Source: Poa pratensis (Eukaryota > Streptophyta > Magnoliopsida > Poales > Poaceae). Taken from it: a stretch of 64,000 nucleotides of DNA. Positions 43,819-56,776 of this stretch are shown here, piece by piece (within the stretch, counting starts at the first letter, position 1; each line of letters opens with the position of its first letter). The notes under the pieces were generated by a model. It did no database searches. It had not been told where the DNA came from and saw only the letters and a program-made list of their open reading frames with translations. The position numbers and the translations under genes were made by a program. The stretch is taken from positions 36,152,063 to 36,216,062 of the forward strand of contig CAMZMU010000059.1 of NCBI GenBank assembly GCA_947311845.1, in the 5' to 3' direction.

Positions 43819-45149
43819 GCATCATTAAAACTATCATGGCTGTCCAGAAAACAGATTCCTAAGCTTCACTGCGAAAAATGTTAAAATCACAGAAAAGGAA
43901 TTTTGACCTGAAATTTTACGACAGCAATCTTCAGTTATTAATACACATTTCATTAGTTCAAAATTTTCTGATTTTAGCAACGTAAGTGCCTCTGAAAATT
44001 CACTCTTTACGGGCTGTTGATGATCCTGAAGAGCAAGTCTTGATGCCTGCACAAATAACGGGATTTAGGTTGAGACTCCAAGTGCAGAGTGTATAGTATA
44101 GTGGAAGACAGTTTTCCCCACGAGGGGTGACTCGAGGGTTTAATATCGAACTCTCGGGGAATCTGAAGTGGTGGATTTATCTTCTTATCCTTCTTTTGGT
44201 TACCTACAAAACAAGGTTAGATGTTTTGGTCCTCAACCTCACCTGTGGTTGTCAAGCACAAGATGTAAGAATGATATCAGGATAGTTATGCAATGCAAAC
44301 AAGAAATAAATATGCAATGGTGGTGGATGCAATGATAAATGATATTTTTGGGTTTTTGAATGATGTATGCAAGATGAAAAGTATTTGTGTATTTTCGGAT
44401 TTAATGATGGCTGAAAATATAAAAGTGGTATATGGTGTTGGAAAGGTGTTTCTTATGATTAAAAATGGACTGGGGTTCATGGTTTCACAAATGCACTCTC
44501 TCTTTATAAAGTGGTAGACAATGGAACGCACACAGTTAACATATGAGATTGCAACACAGGGTTTGATAACAAGTTACTTAGATATATGGGCATCACGTCC
44601 TAACATAGAGATCTTTTGGTTATTAACCTCTCTTATGCTCCACCAAGATGCGAACTAAATCATAACACCTCAGTAATTAAGATAACTCAAAGTATAGCAT
44701 TAAGTATCATGACATGAAGTGAAAATAAGAACATGCTAGATCTAGTCATGGAGTAGTGGCAATGGTCACACCCACATCCCCGGTAGCATGGTATTTTAGT
44801 TTATCCCTAGTGAGGTAACAAAGTAAGGTAAAGATACCAAAGTGGATCACAGAACTTTCTCTCACGTTCACTGCACTAGCCACCCCCCGTTACTCCAACT
44901 AATGCACACGTTCCCCCACACATGCTCTCATAAACATGCTTGATCAAAACAAGTAAACAAGAACGGGGTACATAATATGCATCTATACTCATAACTGAAA
45001 CGAACATTGCAATCTCAAACATATACTAACTCATAAAGATCCACCACAAAGGTATTACAAATATGACTGTAATCATGTTCAGCAGCTCATACGGTGCTAA
45101 TTAGTGAAGCTCAAGAGAGGAGAGATACATAAGTTACTTCCACAAACCC

Positions 45150-45747
45150 ATAGTCCAGAGGTGGACTACTCCCTCTTCATCATGGAGATGGTGGAGAAGT
45201 CGATGGAGAAGATGGAGACCACGCCGGCAGCGCCCCGCCGGAGTTTTTCCCCTCCAATCTGCAGCTCCTGATCTCCGTTTCGGTGTTTCTGTGTTTGTGC
45301 GGCGCTCCTTCCGGAGAACGTCGGGGGACCTTTTTTATAGGCGTTTTTAGGTCAAGACGATGTCGGTGGAAAAGAGATCGAAGGCAACGGAGCCACGAGG
45401 CCCGAACGAGTGGGTCCCATGCGGCCTGGTACTGTGCCCGCGTGGGCCATGCTCGTTTGGCCCTCGGGCCTCCGTTTGCTCGCTTCCTTTTTCCGTAGTC
45501 CTTCTTCCTTTCAAATATTGACGCCCGTAAATTTCCAGGTGATTTCGTTGACGTTTGGGTCCCTGAAACATTAAAATACAAAACTAGCGTTTTCTGCCTG
45601 TGCAGGGTTAATTCCAAATAAATGGGAAAACTATGAAGTATTCCCAAAATCATGATAAAACATTGATATAACCCTTATATGATGCAAATATGATTGGAAT
45701 ATAAGCAATTAAAGTGCAAAGTTCATGTATGCATTTTACATGCATCA
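45150..45747 (-). repeat. Inverted partial LTR inside the Athila-like element
   Basis: Read on the - strand from 45747, the sequence starts TGATGCATGTAAAATGCATA and follows the LTR for about 600 bp with many more differences than the two end LTRs. It is part of an inverted, older insert spanning about 43846-45747. Both borders have the word GCTGTCC (43839-43845 and 45748-45754). Confidence 0.8.
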
Positions 45748-48499
45748 GCTGTCCATTTTTGACAGATTCTGTCTTTATTTTGCATTACTCTCATTACTTG
45801 TGTTTTGTGTAGTTCTATTGATCAAAGAGCAATGCACAACCATAGTAACAGTAGCTAATGTTTAGAATCAATTCATGATATGTCTTTACTGTACCTATGA
45901 GGATTTAATTTATGGAGACACTAACCCCTCTAATCAAGTTTTATGTTGAGTTTTGTGTAAAGAGAATTTTCAAGCGGAAGAGTTGAGGGTGATGAACAAA
46001 GATCAAGAGAGACAAACACTCAAGTTGGGGATGTTACCCCTAGGCTCACCCAACATATATCAAATAAGGACAAGAATTCAAGCTTGGGGATGCCAAGCCA
46101 CCTCACTCCAACCATCTTGATAACAAGTAAGTAAGGCTAGCTATATGGCTATAAAGAAAACGCTTTACGGGAGGCAACCCGGTTGTTTTTATTTTTGATT
46201 TTTTTTTGTCCTCTTGCTGTAAAAAGAGACTTAGCTTTTAGTTTTGTTTCTGGAATTTTTAATAAAGTGCCAAGTTTTACCTATTTTGGTTTGAAAAAGT
46301 TGCTATTTGCATTCGGAGATTTTATTCCAACACGAATCTGTGCACGGTATGATTTTTAATTCTATTCTGTAACTCCGAATGATCTGATATTTGAACTGTA
46401 GTTGCAACTTTTCATCCTCGTAAGCATGAATTTTTCAGAATTTTTCGACATATTTAAGTAGGGTAGAAAAATATGTTTTGCTGCTGCTGTTTTTCTGGAC
46501 AGATTCTGTCCCATTTTGTTTGATGCATTCTTTGAACTTTTAACTTGAATCTTTTTGATCCAATTGAGTTTATAAGTAGGCATACAACATTATACACTTT
46601 CTGGACATTCATATGAATTTTTTTTAAAGATTTTATGCAGCAAGCAATTCGTTTATCTATCACTACTAATGTCGCCCCAGAAAAGAAATGGGAGAAACGA
46701 TATTTTGAAGTTTTTTCACAGGGATTAGAGGAGATGCGCCAAGAGCTATCCAAGGATGGTGAAGACCATAAGCTTGGGGATGTGAAGACAACCCACTGGA
46801 CCAATACACTCTCGGTTTGCACACGTCTAACTTCTGTTTTTCGATCAATGCACTTTATCGCATAAACTTGGAGCGTCTTTTATTTTTGTTATTTCGGTTT
46901 GTTTTTTATTTGTGAGACCACCACTATCATTTATATATGAGAGAGCTACTGGAAATTTGGGTTGAATTAAGTTGGATGCTATTAAAAAGATTGGGAAAGG
47001 GATGTTTGAGTTGATTCAAAAAGATACATATAGTTGCATGATTCATATGCTTTTAATGAATATTAATTTGCAAGTGTTTTATCAAGAGCTATCTTTTATT
47101 CATGTTTTGATGCTGAATGTTACTTTACTTTGTTTAACATGGATTGTTAGTTCTATGGACACTTATGCATGCATTTAGACGGTCAACTTTCTCCTCTTGC
47201 TAGCCCAAAAATTCCAACAAGTAAAAACTTGTTTTCCAACACCTTCAACCAAAATTTTTCCAGTGAGTCCACCATATCTACCTATTAGCTTTATGCTATT
47301 CCGAGTATGTTTATCATGTTATTTTGTATTATCTATACCTCTGAATTAAAATGCTTATGTTATTGATTGTTATGGGAAAGTTGGTTATATAGCTCTCACG
47401 AACTTGATGCACAATTTACTTTTATTGCATTAATAAATATGACCCATTGTGATTATGATTATGATGTTGTGAGCTTGACAAATGTCTTGGTTGGGAGTTA
47501 GCTCATATGTGCTGTCACATGGCAAGCTTTCAACATGCTCTTCATTTCATTTAGTTGATATCATGTACTTTTGTTTATGGATGCTTATCATGGGTGAAAT
47601 AAATGTCGAGATGAAGCAAGTTTAAATGAGTTTGTATAAATGGTTAGAGAGACGCCTGGGCCGCTAATCTAAGCCATGCATCATTCATGGTGGAAATTTA
47701 CTTACATACTATGGTGAACCATCAGTGATACACCTTACAATAAAAAGCTATTCCAATGGTAAATAAAAAGGGTGTTGAGATTGTTCATTTTGTTTGTTTG
47801 TTTGTCTTGTCATTTTGATATGGGCTTGTTCCATATCCTGGGACAAGAGGTACCCCAGTTGACGCTTTTAATGATACTATTATTACTTACAATGATATTT
47901 AACTTGAACTTGCTTTGTGTCCCAAGTTGAGTAACACATGGTGTAGGTACTTGTATTCAAGGGGCATGAGACATTCAACCTATACTTTGTCAAGCACACT
48001 ACTCATATTTGCTTTCACTTTAAACTTTAATCATTCAAGATGCTATGATAGGGGTAATGAGAGCTTGACACCAAGGATTACCACATTGCAATCATTAACT
48101 TAAGTAGAAGAGTTTGGAAGTTAGATGAAACTTATGCATGCTTTACCTCTACTCATATATATATCTTTCCAAAGTGTCCACCTTTTATATTCAGATTTTC
48201 ATCAATACTCTATGACCATTGTAGGATGTTCTTACTTATCATTATGCATACATGTGGTCCATAGTACTTTCTTTTATGTTACACTTTGTGAATTATCATT
48301 GAACATCCTTGCATTGAATATTTGATATCACTTCATAATCTATCTTGCATATTGCTACTCCTTTGAAGAATGAATCATTTGACTCTATGTAGCAATAGTA
48401 ATCATCTTTGATATCCATTGATAGTATTAAATTGCAAAGTCCATGTTAGTTTTATCACCTTCATACTCGAGGACGAGTATTGGTTAAGCTTGGGGATGT

Positions 48500-50018
48500 T
48501 GATGCATGTAAAATGCATACATGAACTTTGCATTATATTACTTATATTCCAATCATATTTGCATCATATAAGGGTTATATCAATGTTTTATAATGATTTT
48601 GGGAATATTTCATGATTTTCCTATTTTTATGGAATTAACCCTGCGCAGGCAGAAAACCCTATTTTCCATATTTTAATGTTTCAGGGACCCAAACGACGTC
48701 CAAATGACCTGGAAATTTACGAGCATCAGTTTTTGGAAGGAAGAAGACTTGGGAGCGAAGGAAGCAAACAAGCGGAGGCCCGAGGCCCAAAAGAGGGTGG
48801 CCCACGCGGCCAAGGAATCTGGCCGCGTGGGACCCACCATCTGGAGCCTCGAGGCTCCGTTGCCGTCGATCTTTTCGCCCATGACTCCGTCTTGACCTAA
48901 AACCGACTATAAAAATAGTCCCCGACGCCCTTTGGAAAGGAGCGCCGCCGAAACACAGAAACCACGAAACAGAGACCTGGAGCTGCAGATTGGAGGGGGA
49001 AAACTCCGGCGGGGCTGCCGGGGTGGTCTCCATCTTCTCCAACGACTTCTCCACCGTCTTCATGATGAAGGGGGAGTAGTCCACCCCCTGGACCTTGGGT
49101 TTGTGGTGGTAACTTGATCTAATCTCTCTATGTATGATCATTGTTGGAGTCCATATGATGTGCCTTGCATAAGTATGGATCTATCTATGTAATTCTTATG
49201 GTGGATATTGTGGTATGAGATGATTTGTTATACATTTACCGTTGTGTTGGAGCTTTTATGATTTGTCATACTTTGGAGATATTCTATGATGCATGTGATG
49301 GTTTTATTTATGCATAATGCCTTGTTTATCCTTGTCATGAGGTGATTGACACCACCAAGTGTAGATAGATGAGAGAGATGTGGTCACACACACGAAATAT
49401 GAATCATTGCACTAGTGTTTAGAATATTGTCCATTAAGAAGTATGATGTATGTAGGTACGGGATGGCCGATGTGACACGGCATATGTATTGAGTGACATG
49501 TGAAATACAACCCAACATCCTTTATCTGGGGGTAAAATGAAGAGTATGATGTGGGAGTGACAGCAACCACGCTAGCCTTACGAGGGTGACCTAGCAACAC
49601 AAATGAGTACTTCTTTCAACTATGTGTTTTAGGACATATAGCCGTCATAAAAGCTACCATTAAAACATGACAATTGTGTGTACTTTATCTATAACATGAT
49701 AATCACCGTAGATGAGAGAGAGAGGATTAAGTGAACCCATGAACCCATGTCCATTGTTCCTATAAGAGAAAACCTTTGTCTTGTCCTCTTGCATTGAAGA
49801 GTATTGGGACACTTTTACATTCTTGTTTTGTTACATTAAACTTCCATCCATTAAATCAACCATCTTTTTCTTTAAACTTGTTTAGTGCATAATCAACTAA
49901 AACTTGTGACACTTTAGTTGTAGGGAATAGATAACTTTTCCTTCTTGCTCTTGCGGATCGATACCCTACTTCCACATTGAGAGGTGCTACAGTGATCCCC
50001 TACTCTTGGGGGTTATCA
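48500..50018 (+). repeat. 3' LTR of the Athila-like element
   Basis: 1519 bp, almost the same as the 5' LTR. The purine-rich AAGCTTGGGGATGT directly before it serves as the polypurine tract. Confidence 0.93.
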
Positions 50019-50023
50019 TCCGC

Positions 50024-51820
50024 AGGTAACCATCTCATTGTTGTCTCTCCCTCTCTCTGCTACCTAGAACCCTCACCTGACATTGAATCTCCAATGTGTA
50101 TATGTATTCACTAGATTCAAAGGATTTAGTTAGGTATTCTTTTTGTAGATTGGAGGAAGTGTACACAGCGTCTCCTGCATACCAAAATATTTTTGCACAT
50201 TGAATCTCCAAGACGTTTTAGTAGCATTGAATCTGCTATCTATCCCGTCCGCAGGTATTCTTTTTGCACATTGAATCTCCAAGACGTTTTAGTAGCCTAA
50301 TTTAGCATACCAAAACATCTTATAATTTGAGAGAGGAAGTACCTATTACTGGTTATTGATGTCTCCATGATGTTCTTTACAGAAGACACAACGTCTCCTG
50401 CATACTTGTTGGTTATTACTTATTAGTGGTGCCTGCCACATGTGCATCCAACCGAAGTCTGAATTTAATATGTAAGAAATGGACTTTATTTCCACTTTTC
50501 CACTGTTCTCAGTTTTAACCCGGAACAATCTATTTTAAAGCCAATAAGATAGGAAATTTTAGGATAACGAGACCGACACTGTTAACACATACTTGCTTAT
50601 GTTCAAATGTAACGTCTCCTGCATACTTGCAGGTTATTGCTTATTAGTGGTGCCTGCCATATGTTCATCCACTACCTAAGCTGTAACTCTTCTTTTCATG
50701 CCCTTATTCTACATGTGTAAATTACTCATTCTGCTTTGGCTTCATTCTACATGTTTTAGCTATATATATTTGATTATTGTAGGAACAAATACCAAAGTTG
50801 TGTCTTCCATTTGGGAATCTCCAGTTTCCATGTATTGTGAAATGTGTGCAGATTTACCGGACAGACTAGCGAGGACACCAACTCGAGGATATGCGCCGCT
50901 GATTTTTAGTGAGCTGGCTTCTAGAGATGGCATGGGAGGGCACAATAACATAAGCGGTGGTGCTTCGACAACAATTGTTGTAGTGGTCAACGATAGTGAG
51001 CCACGGTGAGCCCTTTCGCCTCAGCTCCAGTGTACCTGAAAGCTACTGCATATACATCGTTTCAGGCTTTCATATTTGTTAATAGAGTGAGAATCTTAGA
51101 TTAATTTGTTGTCGATGGTGGCGAGGAAGAACGCCCGCTGTATAAATAATACATTTCATCCTCTACTGCACATACATGGTTTAGCTTCTTCTCTATCATC
51201 CTCTCCATCTAATAAATGTATTGTCGTTTCCCCCTCTTGGCAGTGCCATGAAGTATTGCTTGCAGGGAGTTGTTCCCTGCTGGTTTTAGGAAACCAACCA
51301 TGCACATCTCTGTCTCAGGGCTTTGTAATATAGTTGGTTAAATGCACCATCTCGATCTCTCATACTTTCTGTAACATGCTTCTCCTTTTCATTTGAGTTG
51401 GCTTGGTTAAAAGTTTGTTTGTATTATTGACAACTTTTAGTTTTGTTCGGTACTTTGAAATTCTATAGACCAAGCTTGCTAGAAGCCTAGAAGTATAAAG
51501 CGGGAAATGGCTATTTGGCTTCTATATGCTGCATATGAAACACTTTTCTAGGATCCATTACCATAATCAATTATGTCGTTAGTCAATACAAATATGCTAC
51601 AACGATTTTATGGTTATGTCATTAACTTTTGTGTTCTTAATAGACTATATATATAAGATTCATTGTGCCCAGGATTGATATCAAATGATATTCTCAAAAA
51701 ATCAAAATTAGTTCTCACTCATGTGAGCCTTATATGATAGGCATATTCCTGTATAGTTTACATTGGATCCTTTATTACCCTTTTGTTGCCCTAGGGTTTT
51801 TTAAATATTGGTAATGGTAC
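50024..51820. other. Sequence beyond the Athila-like element, with short local duplications
   Basis: The segment ACGTCTCCTGCATACTTG with the following 40 bases occurs at 50391-50450 and 50612-50671; its first half recurs near 50168. TTGCACATTGAATCTCCAAG is at 50193 and 50263. An open frame at 50698-51009 (ending VVVVNDSEPR) has no known domain. The rest is plain. Confidence 0.45.
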
Positions 51821-52314
51821 TGACGAGGTGTACCCTCATCAAATCCCATGGTTGAGTACCTAGGGTTGAGATTATGGGGAGAGAACGTGGTAGTACTGAT
51901 AGTTTCGTCGGCTGACAAGGAGAGGCAAAGATTTACCCAGGTTCAGGCCCCTCGGGTGGAGGTAAAGACCCTACTTCCTGCTTGTCTGGTATTGATTGTG
52001 GATTATGCGATTACAGGGGAGCTCTGGCGAGGTATCGATCTCGCTAGAGCTTATGGTGGTTCGAGTATGGCTTGTCCCTAGATCGGCACCCCTCTCAGCC
52101 TTTAAATAGGCTGGGTCTCGAGAGTTCGTAACTGACCTAGTTTACATGTAAGGAAAGTTTAAACCGATTATGCCTATGTCTAATTTTGGAGGGTACTCCA
52201 TCTTCTTGGGCCTCTTGTATTGGGCTTCAAATAGGCTCTTCGCTATTGGGCCTTTAGTCGTCACGTGCACCAGGTACCCTCACGGTAGGGTACCTGAGAT
52301 GTATACCCTTGTCA
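51821..52314 (+). repeat. LTR-like unit, 494 bp
   Basis: It starts TGACGAGGTGTACCC and ends GTATACCCTTGTCA, so the ends are TG...CA and are inverted copies over eight bases with one change. The core has AGATTTACCCAGGTTCAGGC and a TTTAAATAGG box. No second copy is found in the window, and no clear primer site follows (GTAGCCCCCGAG instead). A similar core occurs at 63850-63960. Confidence 0.5.
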
Positions 52315-53627
52315 GTAGCCCCCGAGTACTTGTCTGACTCGAAGAATCGGGATGGACTCGTTCGTAAGTGCACGTCATATGCTTTGTATTCTGTATATTA
52401 TAATTTTAATTCCTGTATGAATAGCACATGTTGGCTATGTCGAGTATTTCATCGACTGTGGTTTTTGCTTACGAAGATCAAGGGATAATAGCTTAGTAGG
52501 CCCAGTACACTCGACGGATCGGGACTGGTTAACTACACATTCGGGTAAAACCTTACTAGCTTTCAATCAAACTCGAGTCCCCGGACTCGAATCTGGAACA
52601 AACTGGCCAGATTCGACTAGGCCGTTTGAGGTCTTACTAAGTCGATCTGCAGTATAACTTTGAATTTTACCCAACGCGTCCGTCGGGATTTTTATCATAT
52701 CTGCTGACACGGAAAGTATAAGGATTGACGTTGCTGGAACGGTCCTTAGCCCAGCTCAAAAGTTCGGCTGGTCTTACCTTTGCACTATGCGTGCAGCATC
52801 TGAGATATTTGCGACGGACGCAACTCGGGAATGTTTCGAGTATGATTTCGTATATGAACGGAGTCGATATATTTGTCGACTGACCTTTTGACGTTTATTC
52901 TATCGGGTGCGCGACAGCGCTCCCGATGGGAGTAGCCCCCGAGATTGTGCTTTATTACTTGTAATGGAGGATAATCTCAAAATCATTGTCTTGAGCATCT
53001 TTAGTCGAAGAAATTTTTGATACGCTCCCGATGGGAGTAATATGGAATCAGCCGAAGGAACGGTCGAGTGACCAATTTTGCCTTATCATTGCTTTTTCAC
53101 ACCCGAACCAAACAAGGCAATCGAGTGACCAATACGCTTTGAACGGACTCGAATGTATTTTGATCAAAGTTCTTGTGACGACGTCATGGATGACGTTTTG
53201 TGGCGACTGCGCCGTCTGACACGCGTGGCGTGCGTTATGCTGCGATGGATGGGACGTGACACATAGGTGGGCCCTTTTGTGCAGAGCTGACCGAACAACG
53301 ATGCAGTTTGGACTTGATTTGACCACTCGGGCCCACTTTTTCCGGAGAGGTGATTATGGCTCATCTTTTTGCGTGCATAGTGGGCGGAATGGCCGGCGAC
53401 GGTTTCCGTCCGCGTTTGCCACGTGTACGGTGAGATTGCGAGCAGAGCGCACGGTTGGGATCTGAATGTCTATGATTGCATTTGATTTGAGGTAAATAGG
53501 GGAAACGGCGCTGGCATTGTTTTTTACTAGCCATTTGCTTTGTGCGCCGCCCCTATTCCATCTTCTTCCTCGCGCTCCTGCTCCATTGTTTCTTGCGCTC
53601 TTGCTGCTCTCTGTAGCCACCACCACC
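52315..53627 (+). other. Untranslated leader before the Transposase_28 gene
   Basis: Contains two AGTAGCCCCCGAG words (52314-52326 and 52931-52943) and two copies of GCTCCCGATGGGAGTA (52919 and 53024). TCGA is frequent. No coding signal. Confidence 0.45.
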
Positions 53628-56362
53628 ATGGCGCCAAAGCGGAAAGCCTCTGCCACCGACGCGCCCACGGCTGACGCGGCCGCCCTGAAGGGGAAGAAAG
53701 CTGCAGCTGGCGCATCTGCCTCCGCCGTCGACCTCAAGAAGAGCGACGGCAATTGGATGAAGTCCACGATCAAGGCAGCCCACCTCGAGAAGTTCCGCGA
53801 GGACGGATTGCTGCCGCCGGTGGACCAGCTTACCGTCCGCGCGCCATCGAAAGAGGTACTCCCCGAGCCTCGCGCAAACGAGCGCGTATGTTTTGCGGAG
53901 TTCTTGCCTAGGGGTCTATCTTTTCCCCTCCACGATTTCGTTCGTGGTTTGTTGTACGCCTATGGGGTGCAAATCCATGATCTCACCCCGAACGGTATTA
54001 TGCACATTGCCTGCTTCATGGTATTGTGCGAGTGTTTCCTGGGAGTTGCTCCCAGCTGGGCTCTTTGGAAATCCATCTTCATGGTCAGGCCAAACAACCG
54101 AGGCGGCCGAACCTACCCAGTTGGAGGCCTTCAGATCCAAGTACGCAGCGATACCCGGTACTTTGCCCTCAAGCCAGTCGACTCGGTGCAAGGGTGGAGG
54201 AAAAGGTGGTTCTATGTGCTAGTCGACCAGGAAGGGGCCCCAGCATTTTCGACTGCTGGTATAGCCGCTAGGACGAAGGCATGGGACCATGAGCTTTCGA
54301 CTGAAGAAGTGGCGAAAGCGGCGCCTCTGCTGGAGACGATTGGAGGACTGCTTAACAGCGTCACTGGTGTGCATCTAATTGCCACCTTTGTGAAGATGCG
54401 GGTGTGGCCGCTCCGCGCGCGAGCTCACCCTATGTGGCAGTATGAAGGCCCTCTTGACTCCACTCGGATGAACAAGGAGGAGCTGTCTAGGAGTGAGCTG
54501 GTGGCACATGTGCGGTCCATCACCAGCACAAAATCCAGCGAGCCCTGCAACGTCGACTGCCCCGTCGCTCCTTATACGGCTGAAAAGCCTTTGCCAGAGG
54601 TTAGTGAATCTATCAAGTTTATAATCTCCTGTTTTTGTTATTCTGCTATGCATCTTTGTGACCTCGACTGCTGTATTTTGTGTGCAGGGTCACTCGACCA
54701 CCTCAACCCTTCCTCCTCTTCCTGAAGATGGCCCAACTCCTAAAACAGAGGTGACAGTAGAAGCGAAGGGAGGAGATGAATCGCATCTTCCTTCGGCTAC
54801 TACATCTCCCACAGAAGAGGTTGAAGAAGAAGGGGTTGAAGAAGCACATGACAAGGAGCGTGCCACGACTGATAATGTGAGCGAGATCCCTACTCGCAAG
54901 CGCCGTCGTGCAGCTCACGTTGTGTCTTCCTCCATGAGTTCACCCGCCAAGGGATCAGATGTGAGAGATGACGGAGACTCAGGTTCGTCTCCTACGACCA
55001 CAGCTGCTCCTTTGGACGTGAGCCCGTTGAGCTCGGCTCCTCCTCCTCCTCAGTCGGGTGGGGAGCTACTTTTTGGAGGCCCAAACTTTGAAGAGCTCGA
55101 CACTGATGATGAAGAAGAGCACAGGTTTGCTCCTTTTTGTACTAAATTTTTTTGTGAGTTGAGTACTGTTTCTTATGTTGTATGTCTTTCGGTCACTCGC
55201 AGTGCTGAGACTGTGCGACCTCCAACTCCTCCAACCGAGAGAGCTTTGACTCCAGACCAGCCAGAAGCTTACCCTGTTGCGGCTGAGGTTGTGAGAACAG
55301 TAGCCACGGCTGCTACCCTTGAGGCCGCTAAGATCGCGAGTGCGTCAACTCCGCAAATTGCGACTTCTGCTGCCAAGCCTGCGCCTTGGGTTGAACACGT
55401 AAGTGTCGTTTGTCGAGTCATCACTCTTGGACTATTTGTTTATAGCTTATGCTTGTTCCATGTGCATGCAGCCCTTCTACCTCAACCTGGTGGAATCAGG
55501 CAAGGCGTTTGTCCAGGTTGAACAGGAGAGGGACAATCTGCGCGCTATCACGGAGCAACTCAGCCGTAAGTGTGTTTGACTTCTGATGTCTTTGCTTTGT
55601 CGATTGTGAATGACATCTGTCCATCTATCTCAGGTGACAAGGCAACCACTGAGTCCCAGGTTAAAGAGCTAGAAGAGGCACTCGCCAAACAGCGCGCCGA
55701 GTCGAAGAAGGCCTTGGATGATGCCAAGGACTCCGCTGCTTTGCGCGAGAAAAATTATGCTGAGCGCCTTGCGAGCCTCACCCGAGACGTAGGCGGTGAG
55801 TTGAATCTTTCACTTTTTGTCTACTTCTTTTTGCCACTGAATGTTATGTAAAATTTTCTGTTCTTTCTGCTTTTTTGAAGGAGCTGTTGGCGCACCGGCA
55901 CTTGTAGACCAGTCGAGTGGCGATTTGACCCTTGACCGCGCGATCGGCGACCTGGATGTCGTCTCCACCCAAGCCAAGGATGCACTCGCCAAGTCTACGA
56001 GCACGCTCAGCGCCGTGTACAAGGACGTGTTCCCGTCTAGCCAACCTCCTTCAATAGTGGATGGCTTCGCCGACGTCTTGGGCCCGGGAACTTCGACTAT
56101 GACGAACTTTGCTCGCGCTTTGGCGGTACGCGGCTCAGAGACCACCCTCAAACTCCTTTTAGGTCATGGGATAGAGGGTGACTTCAAAGCCACTCTGTCG
56201 GACTTTCCTCGCAAGTCGGGCAGGAAGCTGGTGTCCCTAAAGCATGTGAACGAGCCAGCCGCGAAGTTGGCTGAAATATTTATGGCTACCATGGAGCGTC
56301 GGGCAGCAGAGGTCGCCGCCCGTGCGAGTAGGGCTAGGTCAGAGTCGATGTCTGAGAAGTAG
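53628..56362 (+). CDS. 'Putative gypsy type transposon' (Transposase_28) protein, six exons, intact
   Basis: Exons are 53628-54599, 54688-55124, 55203-55398, 55472-55565, 55634-55795 and 55881-56362. All introns are GT-AG and 70-90 bp. The sum is 2343 bp, 780 residues plus TAG, with no lesion. Residues about 100-240 match the plant family PF04195 (FPLHDFVRGLLYAYGVQIHD, CECFLGVAPSWALW, WRKRWFYVLVD). The N terminus (MAPKRKAS) and a site near residue 393 (TRKRRR) look like nuclear signals. Residues 325-460 are Pro/Ser/acidic. A coiled coil lies near 545-615 (QVKELEEALAKQRAESKKAL). The family's function is not known; it occurs in LTR-type elements. Lack of damage amid dead elements suggests recent activity or selection. 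Confidence 0.85.
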
Positions 56363-56773
56363 GGCAGCCGCGCCTTTTTATGCCTTGAAATTAAACTTAT
56401 GACCATGCGAGTGTGCATGTGCTTTTGCTACCTTTGTATGCATTTATTTTCCTCGTCATGATTCTGCTTGTAAGGCTGTGTGTTGTTATTCGCCTAAGCT
56501 TTGTGATGTGTTTCTTATGAAACTTTTATGATGTTTGGAACAGAAACAGCCAGCCGCCACTGTATCCAGCTCGTCGCGGCATCGTGCCCCTACTCGATCT
56601 CGAGCTCAGGTGGCAAACGATGCTGCAGTAATACGTTATATGAAGGCCCGACTCGCGAAACTGGAGCAAGAGCTGGAGAATACCCGTAGCGAGCTGGAAA
56701 GGATGAGGGTGAGGCCTGCTTTACCCACCCAACGGGAGGAGTATGTGCTTGGCGAGATGGAGACCCCGGCGTT
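56363..56773 (+). other. 3' flank of the Transposase_28 gene with a coiled-coil coding piece
   Basis: After an acceptor-like GGAACAG (56543) an open frame reads ATVSSSSRHRAPTRSRAQVA and [20 protein letters not shown]. It ends abruptly at 56773 where chromovirus protease starts. It may be a gag-like second gene of the Transposase_28 element, cut by the junction. Confidence 0.4.
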
Positions 56774-56776
56774 TTT

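Larger units (their letters stand above)
41769..50018 (+). mobile_element. Athila-like Ty3/gypsy LTR retrotransposon, 8.25 kb, non-autonomous
   Basis: Two direct LTRs (41769-43291 and 48500-50018) start TGATGCATG and end GGTTATCA, and the five-base duplication TCCGC flanks the whole (41764-41768, 50019-50023). The primer site TAGCGCCGTTGCCGGGGA matches tRNA-Asp with one change, the usual primer of Athila elements. There is no RT, integrase or protease, so it depends on other copies. The interior has one short open frame (43411-43818), an inverted LTR piece (about 45150-45747) and long non-coding parts with AAGCTTGGGGATG words. By eye the LTRs differ at about 2% of sites, so the insertion is young. 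Confidence 0.92.
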
